In this document: piece after piece, positions 6,523 to 8,609 of the stretch | Position numbering within the stretch: the first letter of the stretch is position 1 | Layout: each line of letters opens with the position of its first letter | Assembly: GCA_002825515.1 (NCBI GenBank) | Contig: PJET01000178.1 | Span: 1 to 8,609 of the forward strand | From: Candidatus Thorarchaeota archaeon MP11T_1 | GTDB lineage: Archaea > Asgardarchaeota > Thorarchaeia > Thorarchaeales > Thorarchaeaceae | Direction: 5' to 3' | DNA: 8,609 nt | The notes under the pieces: model-generated | The model's input: only the letters and a program-made list of their open reading frames with translations | Told to the model about the DNA's origin: nothing | Databases searched by the model: none | Position numbers and translations under genes: made by a program

Positions 6523-6957
6523 ATGGTTCGTTCAATTCAGACTGAAGCAAAACGAGTAATTTTTTCAAGAATGGAGCCTGGCGAGGATGTTCTTGAAACT
6601 ATTGAAACAGTTGCTGCAGAATATGGAGTAAAATCAGGTCAAGTACATCTGATTGGCGCAATCTCAGGAGCTAAACTCGGTTACTTCAACATCAAAGCCA
6701 ATGAATACAGAGACTTCTTTGTTGATGATGATGTTGAGGTAGTTTCATGCATGGGAAATATCTCGATGCTTGATGGAAAACCTCTGGTTCATGCACATAT
6801 GATTGTGGCAGATGAAGCGGGCAAATGTTATGGGGGTCACTTGATGCGAGGGTGTAAGGTTTCGGCTACGATTGAGCTAGTGATTACTGAAATATCAACG
6901 GAACTGAAAAGAGCAAGAGATGAGAGGACTGGTCTCAATCTTCTCAATATCACCTAA
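6523..6957 (+). CDS. PPC/DUF296-domain protein
   Basis: From ATG 6523 this is a 144-residue, single-domain protein of the PPC (DUF296) family. After a short lead (MVRSIQTEAKRVIFSR) it shows EPGEDVLETIETVAAEYGV, the SGQVHLIGAISGAKLGYF core, VVSCMGNISMLDGKP, then HAHMIVAD and YGGHL. His90, His92 and His106 (HAH and GGHL) are the residues that bind metal in archaeal relatives. In plants the domain is joined to AT-hooks and helps proteins associate; in archaea and bacteria it stands alone and its role is unknown. An earlier in-frame ATG at 6445 would add 26 residues, but these do not resemble the family and would leave only about 23 bp to the divergent polymerase start. The later start leaves a 101-bp promoter region and a TATA-like box at about -25. 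The stop overlaps the stop of the convergent HIT gene. Confidence 0.85.
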   Translation: MVRSIQTEAKRVIFSRMEPGEDVLETIETVAAEYGVKSGQVHLIGAISGAKLGYFNIKANEYRDFFVDDDVEVVSCMGNISMLDGKPLVHAHMIVADEAGKCYGGHLMRGCKVSATIELVITEISTELKRARDERTGLNLLNIT

Positions 6958-7382
6958 ATAGAATCACGTATCTTCTGCGCCATGCGGTCTAGATCCTCTC
7001 TGTCCGCCATAGAATCACGGTAATCAGGGGGAAACTTGAATCCGAAAGGAGACCCTTTGCTCCGTGGAATAGCATGAAAGTGTAAATGAGGAATTTCCTG
7101 TCCAGCACCCTCTCCATTTGCTACAATGTTGATTACTCCCTCTTCTTCAGAAGCTTTCTTGACTCTCCTAGTCAGATCTGCAAGCCGTTTTGCTAAATGC
7201 CCAACCACTTCTCCGTCAATATCAAACATATTCACATAGTGTTTCTTTGGAATTAGCAGACTGTGTCCCTCGGTCACTGGAAATACATCCATGAAAGCCA
7301 AACAAACATCATCTTCAAAAATAATTGAAGCTGGCATCTCACCGCGAACAATCTTACAGAAGATGCATTTCTCATCGCTCAT
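6954..7382 (-). CDS. HIT family protein, zinc-type (HINT/Ap4A hydrolase-like)
   Basis: The 142-residue protein matches the usual HIT length. The N-terminal CIFCKIVRGE has a CxxC pair (Cys6, Cys9), which with a KKHY histidine (His48) and a triad histidine forms the structural zinc site of Zn-type HIT proteins. A VTEGHSLLIPKKHY segment (36-49) follows. The triad is HLHFHAIPR, with His99, His101 and His103; the last is expected to be the nucleophile that is transiently attached to the nucleoside phosphate. Relatives hydrolyse adenosine phosphoramidates or dinucleoside polyphosphates in the cytosol as small dimers. Which substrate applies here cannot be read. The start is ATG 7382, preceded by a TATA box at about -28 and no Shine-Dalgarno site, which suggests a leaderless mRNA. 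The gene ends tail to tail with the PPC gene, sharing stop bases, and is divergent from the GIFT-domain gene. Confidence 0.93.
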   Translation of the reverse strand: MSDEKCIFCKIVRGEMPASIIFEDDVCLAFMDVFPVTEGHSLLIPKKHYVNMFDIDGEVVGHLAKRLADLTRRVKKASEEEGVINIVANGEGAGQEIPHLHFHAIPRSKGSPFGFKFPPDYRDSMADREDLDRMAQKIRDSI

Positions 7383-7406
7383 AGTGATTTATCAAGGATA
7401 CACCGA

Positions 7407-7414
7407 GATAAAAC
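7407..7414 (-). promoter_or_regulatory. TATA box for the HIT gene (leaderless start)
   Basis: The minus strand reads GTTTTATC, centred about 28 nt before ATG 7382. No ribosome binding site lies between. This is the spacing expected when transcription begins at the start codon. Confidence 0.5.
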
Positions 7415-7482
7415 ATTCGAAGCACATCGACGGAAGTCTCATTAACGCAAATTCAGTGCTTTCTTGATAATCGGTAGTAAAG

Positions 7483-8609
7483 GTGTATGGCTTGAGCGGA
7501 AGGAGAAAGAAAATCCTCTTTGACCAGACTCAGAATGAAAGAGGTAGATTAGATAGTACATACTCTGAACTTGGGCGACTACTGAAAGACAATGACTTTG
7601 ATATCGAAGCATATACAGAGTTTATGATTCTAGCAAAGAATCTCAAAGATGCAGATGTGATGGTGTTTGGTTGCCCCAACAGCTCGAAGTTACGACCAGC
7701 GGAAATTGATGTTCTCAAAAAATTCGTTTTAGATGGTGGTGGTCTGATTCTTCTGTCACTCTCTGGAGGCGACCGAGGACTCATGAACAACCTGTCCAAA
7801 ATTACATCTGAATTCGGAATCTCGTTCGAAAACACGGCAGTCAAGGATGACCGCGTTAATGCAGGTTTACCAACAATGCCAATCATATCGGATATTATTT
7901 CGCACCCCTCAATGGAAGATGTTAACGATCTTCTAATACCATCAGCGTGTAGTCTCAAGGTAACCGACAACGCCACTGCACTTGCTGTCACATCAGAAAC
8001 TGCGGATCCAGGGAAGGTAGCTGTCGTTGCTATTGTCGAACCGGGAAAGGGTCGAATAATGTGCGTAGGTAGCTATGAAGTATTTCGGAAAGGTGGTGGG
8101 CTTAAGCATAAAGGAAACAAAGCATTTGCTGTAAACGCCTTCAGATGGCTTAGTGGAGAATTCCAGATGACAATGCCTAGTTCAGTTGTAACAGAACAAG
8201 ATAAAGCTACGAAAGAGAAGGTCATAGAGGCAGATCCTACAGTATCTGCCGAGCTAGAAAAGACGTTGAAACGACTTGTAAACGCTGTATTTGATCTTCA
8301 GAAAGATATCTCTAAGGTAAAGGAACAAGTGTCCAATGTTGATCATAACGTAGAGTTGCTAAGGGACCAGTTTCAAGATTTTGCAGAGAAGACCCAACAT
8401 CAGCTCGGAGTTATGATTCCAGCCAAGCAGTTCAAGACGGCAGATGAGAGCAAGATAACAGCAATTGAAGGAGATCTCAAAGCACTGAAGAAAGAATTCA
8501 AGTCTGTTGAGCAGCTTCGTAAGCATATAGAGCAACGACAAAGCTCAGGAGCCATGACTGAAGAATCCTTTGCCGAACAAGTAGAAAAGTTGGACGCTCG
8601 TTCTACGAG
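7483..8609 (+). CDS. GIFT-domain (IFT52/GldG-like) protein with coiled-coil tail, C-terminus missing
   Basis: The frame is open from a stop at 7468-7470 to the right edge, 375 codons from GTG 7483. TTG 7492 is the other possible start; no ATG precedes the conserved region. Residues 9-230 form an alpha/beta domain: RKKILFDQTQNERGRLD (8-24), DADVMVFGCPNSSKL (56-70), EIDVLKKFVLDGGGLILLS (74-92), GGDRGLMNNLSKITSEFGI (95-113) and NAGLPTMPIISDIISHP (126-142). This order, with an LKKF-x3-GGG strand, a GG loop, an N-x-L-x4-EFGI helix and a later HP, fits the GIFT domain shared by eukaryotic IFT52 and bacterial GldG. The domain resembles class I glutamine amidotransferases but shows no obvious catalytic Cys-His pair, so a binding role is likely. 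Residues about 255-375 are rich in Glu, Lys, Gln and Leu in heptad-like spacing and probably form coiled coils. There is no signal peptide or membrane segment in the part seen. It is divergent from the HIT gene across 100 bp. Confidence 0.83.
   Translation, partial: MYGLSGRRKKILFDQTQNERGRLDSTYSELGRLLKDNDFDIEAYTEFMILAKNLKDADVMVFGCPNSSKLRPAEIDVLKKFVLDGGGLILLSLSGGDRGLMNNLSKITSEFGISFENTAVKDDRVNAGLPTMPIISDIISHPSMEDVNDLLIPSACSLKVTDNATALAVTSETADPGKVAVVAIVEPGKGRIMCVGSYEVFRKGGGLKHKGNKAFAVNAFRWLSGEFQMTMPSSVVTEQDKATKEKVIEADPTVSAELEKTLKRLVNAVFDLQKDISKVKEQVSNVDHNVELLRDQFQDFAEKTQHQLGVMIPAKQFKTADESKITAIEGDLKALKKEFKSVEQLRKHIEQRQSSGAMTEESFAEQVEKLDARST

Noticed and set aside
7530..7991. A 153-codon minus-strand open frame
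   Set aside because: It lies wholly opposite the GIFT-domain coding frame, which has clear domain motifs; the minus-strand translation is Ser/Arg-rich and shows no family pattern.
1..8609. Mobile elements, CRISPR arrays, tRNA or rRNA genes, or a defence island
   Set aside because: I saw no terminal repeats, transposase or integrase motifs, regularly spaced repeats or RNA gene landmarks; the genes look like ordinary chromosomal ones.

Overview
The window looks like chromosomal DNA from an archaeon, most plausibly an Asgard archaeon (Thorarchaeota-like) or a TACK relative. The main reason is a complete family B replicative DNA polymerase that reads like the PolB1 (Sulfolobus Dpo1) group rather than the euryarchaeal PolB. 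Supporting signs are TATA-like boxes at archaeal spacing, starts with little or no Shine-Dalgarno signal, a PPC/DUF296 protein, a Zn-type HIT protein and a GIFT (IFT52/GldG-like) domain protein. Base composition appears moderate, with no abrupt shift. The lineage is inferred from protein features only; there is no rRNA or tRNA in the window.

Layout from left to right: (1) a class III PLP-dependent aminotransferase on the minus strand, C-terminus cut by the left edge; (2) a small four-helix membrane protein, also minus, just upstream of it and possibly co-transcribed; (3) a 142-bp divergent intergenic region with a good TATA box for the membrane protein and an inverted repeat that could be an operator; (4) a plus-strand protein of unknown function with an internal Cys cluster and a C-terminal zinc ribbon; (5) converging on it with a 4-bp gap, a minus-strand protein resembling glycosidase-like TIM barrels, with a CxCxxC motif; (6) upstream on the same strand, the PolB1-type polymerase with intact polymerase motifs, an altered Exo II motif and PCNA-binding motifs at both ends; (7) a plus-strand PPC-domain protein divergent from the polymerase; (8) a minus-strand HIT protein whose stop overlaps the PPC gene's stop; (9) a plus-strand GIFT-domain protein with a coiled-coil tail, divergent from the HIT gene and cut by the right edge.

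The genes do not form one obvious pathway. They alternate strand in a compact housekeeping-type arrangement with very short or overlapping gene ends and divergent promoter regions of about 100 to 140 bp. No mobile element, CRISPR array, tRNA, rRNA or phage-like block was seen, and no gene-free stretch exceeds 300 bases. The most notable items are the PolB1 with PIP motifs at both termini and an Exo II Asn-to-Val change, the IFT52-like GIFT protein with an archaeal coiled-coil tail, and the unrecognised Cys-cluster/zinc-ribbon protein.
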